A stretch of DNA of 64,000 nucleotides from Saprospiraceae bacterium (GTDB lineage: Bacteria > Bacteroidota > Bacteroidia > Chitinophagales > Saprospiraceae), in the NCBI GenBank assembly GCA_016708265.1, contig JADJGA010000004.1, positions 310,001-374,000 on the forward strand, given 5' to 3'. Shown piece by piece: positions 52,624 through 63,105 of the stretch (positions are counted from its first letter, which is position 1; each line of letters begins with the position of its first letter). Below the pieces are notes generated by a model, which saw only the letters and a program-made list of their open reading frames with translations, searched no databases and was not told where the DNA came from. The translations under genes were made by a program, and so were the position numbers.

Positions 52624-55418
52624 ATGACAAAAACTAAATTATTTGATTTGCTATCATTTATTTTTCTATTTACTAATTCCACCCTTAATTCCCAGGATAT
52701 CAAACAAAGCTCAGGCATGATAAAAAGATTTGAGCAATTTCCGTCGGAATTCGTCTCACCAAGGAATGTAGATGTCTGGTTGCCGGACAATTATTCTGAC
52801 AAGCTGAAATATTCAGTATTGTATATGCATGACGGACAGATGCTTTTTGATTCTACTGTCACATGGAATCATCAGGCCTGGGAAGCGGATGATATTTCAT
52901 CAGCACTCATGGAAAAAGGAGAAGTTGAAAACTTCATCATAGTCGGGATCTGGAATACTGATAAGCGTCACTCAGAATTCTTTCCACAGAAACCATTTGA
53001 AATGCTGTCTCCTGATCAAAAAAAGGAAATATCTGTTCAGCTGACTAATGCAGGCAGAACTGTTGAGGAATTCAAACCTTTATCTGATAATTACCTGAAA
53101 TTCATTGTCAATGAACTGAAACCCTACATCGATAATAATTTCTCTGTGCACAGGAACAAGGAGCACAGCTTTATTGCAGGCAGCAGTATGGGAGGTCTTA
53201 TTTCGATGTATGCAATCTTTGAATATCCTAATGTTTTTGGTGGAGCAGCCTGTCTTTCAACCCACTGGCCGGGAGTATTTGCTGTCGAAAACAATCCTGT
53301 TCCGGGAGCTTTCTCGGATTACATAAAATCAAATTTGAAAAATCTCAACGGCAACTACTTATATTTCGATCACGGGGATCAGACATTAGATGCTTTGTAT
53401 CCTCCTCTGCAGAAAAAAATCGATATGGTTATGGCACCATACCCCACTGACCATTGGGTAAGTCTGCATTTTAATGGTAAGGATCATTCTGAAAATGCAT
53501 GGAAAGAACGCCTGTTTATACCTTTAAAATTCCTTTTAAGCAATAAATCAGATACTAAAAATATGAAAATGAATTCCGAAGCTTTCCGTCCGCTGAATTT
53601 CGGAAGTATCAAACCGACTGGTTGGTTAAAAAAACAAATGCATAAAGATATTGACGGTTTTGTCGGAAATCTTGACAAAATTGTTCCTGATCTGATCAAT
53701 GACCCTATTTATAGTGCAGGCAGGCTGAAAAAGATTCCAAAGCAAAAGATTTAGGCAATCAAAAAGAAGGTGACATAGACGGTGATGAACAATATAAATG
53801 GTGGAACAGTGAAACTCAATCAAATTGGTGGGATGGGTATATCAGAAATGCGTTATTGCTCGGGAATAAAAAGGACTTAGCCAAAGTAAAAAGCTATGTT
53901 CGGTCAATACTTGCGACCCAGGATAAGGATGGTTATCTTGGTATTTATGATAATGAACTCCGGTACAATTTCAAATCAGAAAATGGTGAACTATGGTCAA
54001 AAACTACCTTATACAGAGGCCTTCTGGCATATTATGAGTTTTCCAAAGATGAGACAGTGGAATTCCCTGGTAAAAGCAGTAGATAATGTAATGCAAAATT
54101 ACCCGGTCAATCATAGCAGTCCATATAATTCAGGTAATGGATTCAACGGTGGTGTTTCGCATGGGCTGACATTTACGGATATACTGGAACGGATGTATTT
54201 TCATACCCATGATAATAAATACCTGGAATATGCCTTTGTTTTTATACCTGGATTTTTCAAATACACAACAGTCAGAAAGCGATGCACAGCTAAAGAATAT
54301 CCTGGATCCAAAATATAAATTAAAATCTCATGGGGTACATACCTTCGAACACATGCGTCCGCTGATAACTGCCAGATACGCATCTGCAAATCCGGTATTA
54401 AGCATAGCCCTGAATATCTACTTAGACAGAATAAAATCAATCATTACTCCCACCGGAGGAGCTGCCGGGGACGAATGGATAGCTGAACGTCATGCAAATG
54501 CCACTCATACAGCTTATGAATACTGCTCATTGCAGGAATTGCTGGACAGCTACTCCCTGCTACTTCAAAAAACCGGAAATTCAGGAACCGGTGATGCTAT
54601 TGAGAATACATTTTACAATGCAGCCCAGGGATCAAGAAACCCGGATCATTCGTGTATAGCATACTTGAAAACCGACAATTCATATGAAATGATGGGAACA
54701 AAAAATGGAGAAATTGAACCCGGCAGGAAACAAACCCGTTACAAATATTCTCCGGCTCATCAGGATGTTGCTGTATGTTGCAATCCCAATGCAGGTCGTA
54801 TTACACCCTATTTCATACAAAATTCCTGGATGAAGGAAAATGAAAATACAATAGTTGCAACATTGCTGATGCCAAACATTGTGAAAACTGAAATCAATGA
54901 TTCGGAGATCACCATTGAAAATAAAACCGGTTATCCCTATGAAAATGACTTCACAATTATCATAAATCAGGAAAAACCTGCTAAATTCAGCTTGAAAATC
55001 AGGAAGCCTGAATGGGTGACTTCCGGTTCAATGTAAAGAAAAGTACATTCCGGAATCCGGGTATATAGTTTTTGAACGTATTTTTAACCGAAAAGACAAA
55101 ATTAAATTCACTTTCAACACTGATGTTAAAATATCAGTTGATCCAAATGGAGAAAAATACTTTTCATACGGTGCATTAATCTTTGCATTGCCGATAGAAT
55201 CCACTGAAATAAAAGGCAGGAAATATAAAAATGGCTTTGAGGATTTTTTATATAAACCATTGAAGTATGACAAATATCTGTTTGATGAAAATAATAAAGC
55301 AAGCTACAGAAAAGGAGCAATTTATACTAATCTTAAAAATCAGAGAACCAATGAAAAAGAGAAAATCAAATTGATCCCGTTCGGCAAAACAATATTGAGA
55401 CAAACTACTTTCAGATGA
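52624..55418 (+). CDS. Secreted esterase (Esterase D-like) fused to a GH127-type glycoside hydrolase (frameshifted)
   Basis: The signal peptide is FDLLSFIFLFTNSTLNSQ. Residues 30-310 form an alpha/beta-hydrolase of the Esterase D/CE1 type: VLYMHDGQMLFDSTVTWNHQ, IAGSSMGGLISMYA (nucleophile Ser in G-S-S-M-G) and a C-terminal His in NGKDHSENAWKERL. Without any break the frame passes into FGSIKPTGWLKKQMHKDIDG, the start of a GH127/DUF1680 (beta-L-arabinofuranosidase-type) domain. That domain continues over frames (changes near 53742, 54055, 54232, 55033) with GGAAGDEWIAERH, AYEYCSLQEL and VAVCCNPNAGR; the Cys-Cys pair, the other Cys and a Glu match the zinc-thiolate catalytic site of GH127. Total about 931 residues. 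It probably removes an acyl group and a furanoside from plant glycans. Confidence 0.8.
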
Positions 55419-55490
55419 CAGATAATTCTGTTAATTATTTTAACGTGAGATAACTAAAAACTATTTAAAAACACTGTTAATACATATATC

Positions 55491-56839
55491 ATGATGACAA
55501 TGAAAAACAAACCGTTATTCGTCTTAATAATTATATTCAATATCCTGATCACAAGCTTTGCAGTGGCTCAGGCAAAAGTTGAACCTGAAACTATCAGAGA
55601 AAAAATGCAGTGGTTTGCAGATGCAAAACTGGGGATTTTTATTCATACCGGAATTTATTCTGTGAATGGAGTTGATGAATCATGGAGTTTCCACAATAAA
55701 AAGATTTCACATAAGGAGTATATGACGCAACTCAATGGATTTACGCTTAAAAACTACGACCCAGTTTTCTGGGCTGATCTGATAAAAGAAAGCGGTGCAA
55801 AATATGCTGTTATAACCACAAAACATCACGATGGAGTCGCAATGTATGACACCAAAATGAACGGGATGAGCATTTTAAAACAGACTCCTGCTAAAAGAGA
55901 TATGATAGATCCGTTCTTTAAAGAATTGCGAAAGAGAGGTTTAAAGTGCGGAGCTTACTTTTCGCTTATTGACTGGAGTCATTATGATTATCCCGGATTT
56001 CTGAGAGACAGCGCACGGTATAAGATAGAGGATGATTATGCCAGGTGGAACAGGTTCAGGACTTTTTTCCAGGGACAGTTAGCAGAGATAGACACAAAAT
56101 TCAAACCCGATCTCTGGTGGTTCGATGGTGACTGGGAACACAGTGCTGAACAATGGGAAGCAGAAAAGATAAGAAATATATTAATGACAAACAATCCAAA
56201 CACTATCATCAACAGCAGACTTCAGGGATATGGTGATTATGAAACACCTGAACAGAATTTTCCTGTCAGCAGACCAAAATCGGAATGGTGGGAACTCTGC
56301 ATGACAATAAATGATAACTGGGGATTTCAGCACAAGGACCTGAACTGGAAAACACCCTATGAGATCATAACGATATTCGCGGATGCAGTCTCTCATGGCG
56401 GCAATCTGCTTCTTGATATCGGGCCTAAAGAAGATGGCACCATCCCGTCTGAACAGATAAATATACTGAAGGAACTTGGAGCATGGAATAAAAAACATGG
56501 TGAAGCAATATTCGGAACAAAAGCGGGAATTCCCCAGGGTCATTTTTATGGACCAACAACTATTTCAAAAGATTCTACTTCATTGTTTCTTTTTGTCCAT
56601 GGCACCAACAGTGGTCAGCTGATGCTGAAAGGTCTGGATTCAAAGATCAGCGATATTTCAGTTGTTGGCAGTGGCACAAAGTTAAATCACAAAATTGTCG
56701 GCAAAATATCCTGGAGCAAAGTTCCGGGCCTTGTTTACATCGATCTGCCAAAACAGAACTTGATAAGTATGTCACTGTTATAAAAATAAAACTCGAGACA
56801 CCTGTCAAGTTATATCGGGGACATGGAGGATTTAACTGA
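55491..56839 (+). CDS. Alpha-L-fucosidase, GH29 (one frameshift near the end)
   Basis: The signal peptide (LFVLIIIFNILITSFAVAQA) precedes a GH29 catalytic domain: WFADAKLGIFIHTGIYSVNG, GAKYAVITTKHHDGVAMYD and GLKCGAYFSLIDWSH; the nucleophile Asp is in DLWWFDGDWEHS, and SHGGNLLLDIGPKEDGTIP follows. A G lost near 56762 makes an early stop at 56783; restoring it gives LDKYVTVIKIKLETPVKLYR and the stop at 56839, about 449 residues. It would release terminal L-fucose from glycans in the periplasm. It follows the esterase-GH127 gene by 72 bp in the same direction and is likely coexpressed. Confidence 0.92.
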
Positions 56840-56910
56840 TAAATTTTAAATGTTTTATCCAACCTTAAGGATAAAATATAACGTCATGGTATATTGTTAA
56901 ATGTAATAAA

Positions 56911-57376
56911 ATGAAAACATTACTACAATTTACATTTTTGATAAGCCTGGTTTTATCAGTTACCAATTGCGGGAAAACAGATTATGAATCAATTTACCTT
57001 GAAGACATTCCTGCTAATAAATACTATTCAAAAGATAATATGCCGGATTCATATAAAAATGTGTATGGAACATGGAAATTCATAGCTTCATCAGGGGGGA
57101 TTCCACGGTGGTGGATATGGCAAGGACTTTGATTATCTTGTTTTAAAGAAAAACTGCATATTTGGAGTGATCCGCAATGATTCATTGATAGCATATGGAA
57201 AACTGGTATTGATGGCAGATAATGAAGGATTGCTATGCACTTTTGAAGCTGATAAATCATCAAAGATTGAACTTCTCAGTGACTCTGAAAAATATCTGAT
57301 ATTGAATAAAGATACACTTGATCTATTTGCACCTTGCTGTGACAGATTCAACATTCATCTGATAAGAGAAAAATAA
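56911..57376 (+). CDS. Small lipoprotein of unknown function (one frameshift)
   Basis: The N-terminus LLQFTFLISLVLSVTNC is a lipoprotein signal with Cys at residue 20. The run of six G at 57094-57099 has one extra base: correcting it gives YGTWKFIASSGGFHGGGYGK, then DFDYLVLKKNCIFGVIRNDS and the second fragment to 57376, about 154 residues. The pattern YGTWK ... GG ... FDYLVLK is one I associate with small Bacteroidota lipoproteins that resemble lipocalin-like folds. No enzyme motif is seen. Confidence 0.7.
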
Positions 57377-57402
57377 TACGTTTCTACGACAATATACTTT
57401 AG

Positions 57403-57424
57403 TCAAAATTCTTTTTGATTTTTT
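57403..57424 (+). terminator. Weak terminator-like hairpin
   Basis: TCAAAA (57403-57408), 4-nt loop, TTTTGA (57413-57418), then six T. An AT-only stem, so weak. Confidence 0.35.
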
Positions 57425-57631
57425 GAAAAATAAGCATTCAAATCTCCCTCCTTTAGAAATAATTTAAATTCAAAAATGTTGAATAAGTTTTTTTGATTAG
57501 ATTGTGAAGATTTTAAAAATTATTTTAATTTTGAAAATAATATTTTTAGATTCTTAATTTATTAATCAGTACATGAAATAACTGAAATTATTGATTTAAA
57601 AATTTCAATAAGAATTAAAATCAAAGAAGTT

Positions 57632-58096
57632 GTGGAATTGATTGGAAAAACATCTATAAATCCATTTTTGTTTTATAGTGGCAAAATATCAGGTTATATT
57701 ACCTGGGGTGTTTTTTTATTATCATTATCCGTAGTAAATTTAAAAGAATTTTCTTTAATTTCTTTCCTTTCAACACTCTTGTTTCTGTTTGGTTTTGTAA
57801 TTACATTTTCAAGCATTCTTAATCTTGGAAAATCAACAAGGCTTGGACTTCCCGAAGAAAGCACTATATTGAAATACAATGGATTGTATCGATTCAGTAG
57901 AAATCCTATGTATTTAGGTTTTAATCTTATGACAGTTGCATCTATAATTTTTACATTAAACTGGATTATCTCAATTTTAGGCATTTTCAGCATTTTTATT
58001 TATCATAAGATAATTTTAGCTGAAGAAAATTTTTTAACATCCCGATTTGCTGATGATTATAACAAATATAAAAATAAGGTGAGAAGATATATTTAA
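57632..58096 (+). CDS. Isoprenylcysteine carboxyl methyltransferase-family (PEMT/ICMT-type) membrane protein
   Basis: Intact protein of 154 residues starting with GTG at 57632 (purine-rich AAAGAAG upstream; no in-frame ATG fits). Four TM segments are visible. The conserved block is GLYRFSRNPMYLGFNLMTV, the R-N-P-x-Y-x-G motif that binds S-adenosylmethionine, and near the end EENFLTSRFADDYNKYKNKV. The family methylates small lipids or isoprenoid-linked substrates; the bacterial substrate is generally unknown. Confidence 0.8.
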   Translation: MELIGKTSINPFLFYSGKISGYITWGVFLLSLSVVNLKEFSLISFLSTLLFLFGFVITFSSILNLGKSTRLGLPEESTILKYNGLYRFSRNPMYLGFNLMTVASIIFTLNWIISILGIFSIFIYHKIILAEENFLTSRFADDYNKYKNKVRRYI

Positions 58097-58116
58097 TAAA
58101 ATTAAAAATCATTGAT

Positions 58117-58821
58117 ATGATTACTAAATATGAAAGGTTCTTTATTATTTTTATTGCTTTTGTTTCGCTTCATTCATGCAGTACTTTAGAGAAATCATCC
58201 AGCCATGGATTTGAAAGTGGTTACTATAAATTAAATAAAAAAGAAAAACCTGAAAAGTTTATGTAGATGTAAATGAAGAAACACTGAAAATTTATTCTGT
58301 ATCTCACCAAAATATTGTCGATGAGGAATTAACACTTTCCCCGCAAAGAATGTGAAAATATGAATTTCAATATCGTGAAATTATCAAAAAAAAAGTCTTG
58401 ACATAGATATTACATCCACTCTTTTAAAATACAGGACTAACAATAAAGACCACCGTGATGAGTTGACTTCAGACTTCAACCTGGCAATTTATGCTGGTCC
58501 AAGATTTGACCAATTTAAAATTAGTAATAAAACTGATGCCCTTGGTAAAAATACTTAAAAGTTTCCAACAAAGCTGTAGACTTTGGAATATTTGCCGGAA
58601 TTGGTACAACAATAGTATCTCCTTATTCCACATCAGACAGATTTGATGGAGAGTACAATGGAATGTGCATGCAGATTGGGCTGGCAGGATTTCTGGAATC
58701 CAATGCTGCAAGTTTCGGAATTTCATATGGATATGATTATTTATTAAACAGGGACAAAAAAATTTGGATTTATCAAAATCAACCCTGGATTGGGTTTATA
58801 GTTGGAATTGCTCTTAATTAA
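58117..58821 (+). CDS. Lipoprotein with C-terminal outer-membrane-like region, broken in several frames
   Basis: The start at 58117 reads MITKYERFFIIFIAFVSLHS with the lipobox Cys directly after, then STLEKSSSHGFESGYYKLNK. The frame is lost near 58258 and again near 58340 and 58390-58400, but the rest continues as TSTLLKYRTNNKDHRDELTS, FNLAIYAGPRFDQFKISNKT, a break near 58550, KAVDFGIFAGIGTTIVSPYS, and IYQNQPWIGFIVGIALN to 58821. About 235 residues when joined. The GIFAGIGTTIVSP and SFGISYGYDYLL segments look like beta-strands of an outer-membrane protein. I do not recognise a named family. Confidence 0.55.
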
Positions 58822-58947
58822 TTATTTACACATATTAAGTAATTTTAATTTATAATTTTAAAAGATTACTTTAATATACTTCAAAATATTCTGTTTGAAT
58901 TAAAAATAACATTTTTCTTTTAATAAACAGATTAGTTGTGATAAAAC

Positions 58948-58980
58948 TTTGCTAATTGTCAATAATTTGTTATATATTTG
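58948..58980 (+). promoter_or_regulatory. Promoter of the NYN-domain gene
   Basis: TTTG at 58948-58951, 21-bp spacer, TATATTTG at 58973-58980. The leader is about 100 nt. Confidence 0.6.
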
Positions 58981-59082
58981 ACCTTAATAATCAATTGGCA
59001 TTGGATACAAAAAAATGTCATACTGAAATTTCAAAATCAACATAATTTAAAGGCTTTTTAAAACTTATTAAACAAATATAAA

Positions 59083-59920
59083 ATGAATGATTCACGACTT
59101 GCTGTTTTAATTGATGCCGACAATGTACCCTATGCATCCATTAAAGAGATGCTGGAAGAAATTTCGAAACATGGAACTCCAACCATAAAAGAATATATGC
59201 TGACTGGACAAAACCAACAGTATCAGGATGGAAAAATGTATTGCTGAAAATGCGATCACTCCCATCCAGCAATACAGTTATACTTCAGGAAAAATTCCAG
59301 TGACAGTGCTTTGATAATTGATGCTATGGACATCTTATATTCTGACAAAGTTGACGGATTTTGTATTATCTCTTCAGACAGTGATTTCACAAGACTCGCT
59401 ACCAGACTAAGGGAAGCAGGAATGAAAGTTATAGGGATCGGTGAGAAAAAACTCCTTTGCCATTTATTTCAGCATGCGATAAATTTATTTATATAGAAAT
59501 ATTAAAAGTCGCTGACCAACAGGAAAAGAACCTGACAAAAAATCAAAAGTCAAAGAAAATAAAAATCCTCTCAGCAAAATAAATGCAGATCTGATAAAAC
59601 TGCTTACTGAAAGTGTAACTGATCTGGCTGATGAAAGCGGATGGACATTTCTGGGTGAACTTGGAAATTTCATACTCAGAAAAAAACCGGATTTTGATCC
59701 TCGTAATTATGGCTTCACAAAATTATTCCAGCTGATAAAAAGCACTGATAAATTTTTAATAGATGAAAGAGAAACATCGAATAAAAACATCAGACATATT
59801 TATGTAAAGAGAAATAATACTGATGTGACAATATGTTTTATATTGTCATACTGCATTATACAATTTGTATGCACAATGAAATTTAAGTATGATCTGAAAT
59901 CTTTACCTTTTTTCTTCTAA
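59083..59920 (+). CDS. NYN-domain (LabA/DUF88) protein with C-terminal OST-HTH/LOTUS domain (frameshifted)
   Basis: The N-terminal PIN-like NYN domain starts MNDSRLAVLIDADNVPYASI and, across frame changes near 59195-59240, reads KNSSDSALIIDAMDILYSDK and FCIISSDSDFTRLATRLREA; the acidic residues D12, D14 and the SDSD pair form the expected metal-dependent RNase site. After breaks near 59450 and 59525, residues 170-245 (LIKLLTESVTDLADESGWTF, LGELGNFILRKKPDFDPRNY) form an OST-HTH/LOTUS RNA-binding domain. The open frame runs to 59920, but one further lost A near 59806 would end the protein at 59817 (ending YVKEK), before the palindromes. Likely an RNA-processing enzyme; the target is unknown. 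Confidence 0.8.
59826..59848. terminator. Palindromic hairpin after the NYN gene
   Basis: TGACAATAT (59826-59834), 5-nt loop GTTTT, ATATTGTCA (59840-59848), a perfect 9-bp stem. A second smaller palindrome (ATACA/TGTAT) lies at 59859-59870. No T run follows, so it may act as an RNA-stabilising hairpin rather than a strict terminator. Confidence 0.4.
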
Positions 59921-59933
59921 CTAAATTTTTTTA

Positions 59934-61375
59934 ATGAAAATATTACTAACAGGAGCCAATGGCTATATCGTAAAAAGATTGCTTCCTCTGCTTATCAGAC
60001 AGGGTCATGAAGTTATCTGTTGTGTCAGAGATAAAAACCGATTTCCTAAAGAAGGATTCTACAAACATCCCAATATTTCAATTGCAGAGATAGATTTTTT
60101 GAAGGACATTCCAAATGAAATACCGTTCAAAAATATTGATGTTGCCTATTATCTCATTCATTCCATGAGTGATAATTCATCAAAATTTGAAACACTTGAG
60201 GAGATTTCTGCACACAATTTTGTTGCACTCTCTGAAAAAATAAATGCAAAACAAATTATTTACCTGGGAGGTATTACAAATGAAGAAAAGCTTTCAAAGC
60301 ACCTTGCTTCAAGGAAAATAGTTGAGGAGATTTTACGATCTGGCCATATACCGGTTACGGCATTAAAGGCCGGAATAATTGTAGGTTCAGGAAGTTCTTC
60401 ATTCGAAATAATAAGGGATCTTGTCGAAAAGCTGCCTGTGATGATCGCACCAAAATGGCTGAATACCAAAACTCAACCCATAGCCATAAGAAATGTTCTT
60501 GAATATCTGACAGGTGTATTATTAAAAAAAGAAACATTCAATAAATCATATGACATAGGTGGCCCTGACGTTTTAACATACAAGCAGATGTTACTTCAAT
60601 TTGCTGAAGTCCGGGGATTAAAAAGATTTGTTATGACAATTCCTGTTATGTCACCAAAAATTTCATCTTACTGGTTATATTTTGTGACCAATACCTCTTT
60701 TAAACTGGCTAAGAACCTGGTAAACAGCATGAAAGTTGAAGTTATTGCAACTCCCGGAGACTTAGGGGATCAGTTAAAAATTAACCTGATAAATTATAAA
60801 GATGCTGTTAAAATGGCATTCCAGATGATTGAGCAGAATAGTGTCGTTTCGAGTTGGAAAGACTCACTTATCTCAAGTTACAAAGACAATTCTCTCCTGG
60901 AACATATTAACATTCCTGTAAACGGATGTTTTCAGGATATAAGAATTAAGAAAATAACTTCAGATGTAGATCAGGTACTCGAAAATATATGGTCTATTGG
61001 TGGAGAAAGAGGCTGGTATTATGGCAACTGGTTATGGGAGATCAGAGGTTTTCTGGATAAATTAGCGGGTGGTGTAGGACTCAGACGAGGAAGGACAAAT
61101 ATGAAAAATATAAATTCAGGAGATACACTGGATTTCTGGAGAGTATTAGTTGCCGATAAACAAAGCATGAGATTGCTTTTATATGCAGAGATGATCTTAC
61201 CCGGTGAAGCCTGGCTTGAATTTAAAATTATTAAGAAAGATAATAGTTTTATCTTAATCAGACTGCTACATTCAGACCCATAGGACTAACTGGCCGGCTA
61301 TACTGGTACTCAGTGTTACCATTTCACCATTTCGTTTTCAATGGAATGGCAGAAAATATAATAAAATATAAATAG
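59934..61375 (+). CDS. NAD(P)-binding SDR-type protein with C-terminal DUF2867 domain (one frameshift)
   Basis: Residues 1-290 form an atypical short-chain dehydrogenase: MKILLTGANGYIVKRLLPLL, VAYYLIHSMSDNSSKFETLE, QIIYLGGITNEEKLSKHLAS and TALKAGIIVGSGSSSFEIIR. The C-terminal DUF2867 domain has IWSIGGERGWYYGNWLWEIR, GGVGLRRGRTNM and DFWRVLVADKQSMRLLLYAE. A lost A near 61255 causes an early stop at 61283; restoring it gives ILNQTATFRPIGLTGRLYWY and the end at 61375, about 480 residues, the usual length of this two-domain family. The third glycine of the nucleotide motif (GYIGK in relatives) is Val here. Substrate unknown. Confidence 0.85.
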
Positions 61376-61845
61376 CAGATAAATATTAAATTGGTGTAAC
61401 TACTCAGGTTTTTAAATGAGACTTTAATATTGACGGCATGGTGTGAAATATGGTGATTACTTAAAGGACAAATTTTCAACAAATTCTGTCCAGGACGATC
61501 AGGACTCATTTTTTGCGGGATAGGAAACAGAATTATATTTTCTGCGCAAATCTGCGGAAAATAATAGGGCAAACCTTTTTTATCCCGCAGATCACGCAGA
61601 TCTAAAACGCAGATGAACGCAGATATATTAGAAATGAGTATATACACCATTGTCAACAGAACCTGAGTAGTTACAAATTGGTTAGTAAATTAAAATTATA
61701 AAAATTTATCCGATAACAATAAAATCACTAAATTTGAAAAATGAAATTAATTACATTTACTAACTTATCCATAAAACAATCAATCTGAACGAAAATGAGA
61801 ATGATTATTTTGAGATAAAGTTAAATCGCTTAAAAAATAAAATAT
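61376..61845. other. Intergenic region with a palindromic element
   Basis: Most of it is the 281-bp element described separately. Between the element and the next gene TAAATTTG at 61729-61736 is a -7 candidate without a -33 TTG. No ORF is supported. Confidence 0.5.
61395..61675. mobile_element. 281-bp MITE-like element with 16-bp perfect terminal inverted repeats
   Basis: TGTAACTACTCAGGTT at 61395-61410 is repeated exactly in reverse complement at 61660-61675. The last 13 bases of the outer end also form the right end of the S23 element at 36605-37049. Inside are four direct copies of CGCAGAT (61586-61592, 61595-61601, 61608-61614, 61618-61624), one inverted copy (61550-61556), and an 8-bp inverted pair GCGGGATA (61515-61522) / TATCCCGC (61581-61588). 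No ORF is present, so it is non-autonomous or a remnant. Confidence 0.6.
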
Positions 61846-63078
61846 ATGAAGTATTACTTGTTATTTATTGGATTCTTACTGTTATATGTTCCGGATAATG
61901 CAATAATTGCCCAGGTTTCAGGCTGCAATGATCCACTTGCAACAAATTTTAATCCTTCTGCCACACAGAATAATGGCACTTGTCTTTATTCTGAAGCTTT
62001 TATTTCCCCTTCATCCAGTGAGATTCTGACCGAATATTTGAATGAAACTTCCGGGTTGATCTTCTGGAATCAAAAAATCTGGACTCACAATGACGATACT
62101 GATATTAAAATATATTCATTTAAACCAAATGCTGTTACTGATATAAAATCATATCCCCTAACCGGAACAGTAAATAATGACTGGGAAGAAATATCGCAGG
62201 ATTTTAAATATTTATATGTTGGTGATTTTGGCAATAATAAAAATGGCAACAGAACTGATCTTAAAATACTGAGAATAGAAAAGAACTCTTTGATGGTAAA
62301 TAACCCCAAAATAGATACAATTTCATTTCGGTATTCACTCCAAAACAACATCAACGGTACTGGAGCGAACAATACTGATTTTGATTGCGAAGCATTTATA
62401 GTATCAAATGACAGTATCTATCTTTTCACAAAAGAATGGGTTAGCAAAAAAACTTCCATCTATGTACTTCCAAAAACTCCTGGTAAGTTTATTGCCAATT
62501 TCAGGGACAGATATGATATAGGAGGATTGATAACCGGTGCAACATATCATGAAACAAAAAGAATAGTTGTACTAACAGGATATTCCTCACTGCTGCAGCC
62601 TTTTTTAATCCTGCTTTATGATTACAAAGACTATAATTTTTTTAGCGGAAACAAACGGAAAGTCCTGATAAATGCTCCTTTCCATCAGGTTGAAGGAATT
62701 TGCAGTGAAACAGAATTAAAATATTTCATTTCAAATGAAAGCAGGACTCAGTCAGGTTTCACCATACCTCAAAAACTTCATAGTCTCGACCTTAAAGATT
62801 TTCTTGGAAATTATGTTAACACTCAAACTGCGTCGATTCCAAGGATCACAGTGAAAAATGTTTCAATTTATCCTAACACTGCAAATACATCTATTACAAT
62901 AAATTCCCCTAAAGAAATGGCAGGAAAAGAATTTATCATACTTGATATTTTTGGAAGAGAAATACTTAAAGGCCAATTAAAACCCGAGAATACTTTATTG
63001 GATATAACAGAATTCGACCCTGGATTTTACATTGTCTGTATAAATGGAAATATCTTTAAACGTCTGATAGTTAATTGA
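61846..63078 (+). CDS. Secreted T9SS cargo protein with SdiA-regulated-like beta-propeller region
   Basis: Intact 410-residue protein. The signal peptide is YLLFIGFLLLYVPDNAIIAQ. Directly after it comes one copy of the GCNDPLATNFNPSATQNNGT repeat (with a closing Cys) that is common in large Bacteroidota surface proteins. Residues 60-325 contain propeller-like strands (LNETSGLIFWNQKIWTHNDD, WEEISQDFKYLYVGDFGNN, FHQVEGICSETELKYFISNE). The C-terminus from VKNVSIYPNTANTSITIN to NGNIFKRLIVN is a type A T9SS sorting domain. It is expected to be released to or anchored on the cell surface. Its activity is unknown. Confidence 0.85.
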   Translation: MKYYLLFIGFLLLYVPDNAIIAQVSGCNDPLATNFNPSATQNNGTCLYSEAFISPSSSEILTEYLNETSGLIFWNQKIWTHNDDTDIKIYSFKPNAVTDIKSYPLTGTVNNDWEEISQDFKYLYVGDFGNNKNGNRTDLKILRIEKNSLMVNNPKIDTISFRYSLQNNINGTGANNTDFDCEAFIVSNDSIYLFTKEWVSKKTSIYVLPKTPGKFIANFRDRYDIGGLITGATYHETKRIVVLTGYSSLLQPFLILLYDYKDYNFFSGNKRKVLINAPFHQVEGICSETELKYFISNESRTQSGFTIPQKLHSLDLKDFLGNYVNTQTASIPRITVKNVSIYPNTANTSITINSPKEMAGKEFIILDIFGREILKGQLKPENTLLDITEFDPGFYIVCINGNIFKRLIVN

Positions 63079-63105
63079 TATAGCTTTTTTTAGCCTGTTT
63101 AGATT

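Noticed and set aside
61586..61624. CRISPR-like repeat array
   Set aside because: The repeat unit is only 7 bp with irregular 2-6 bp gaps and no spacers or cas genes.
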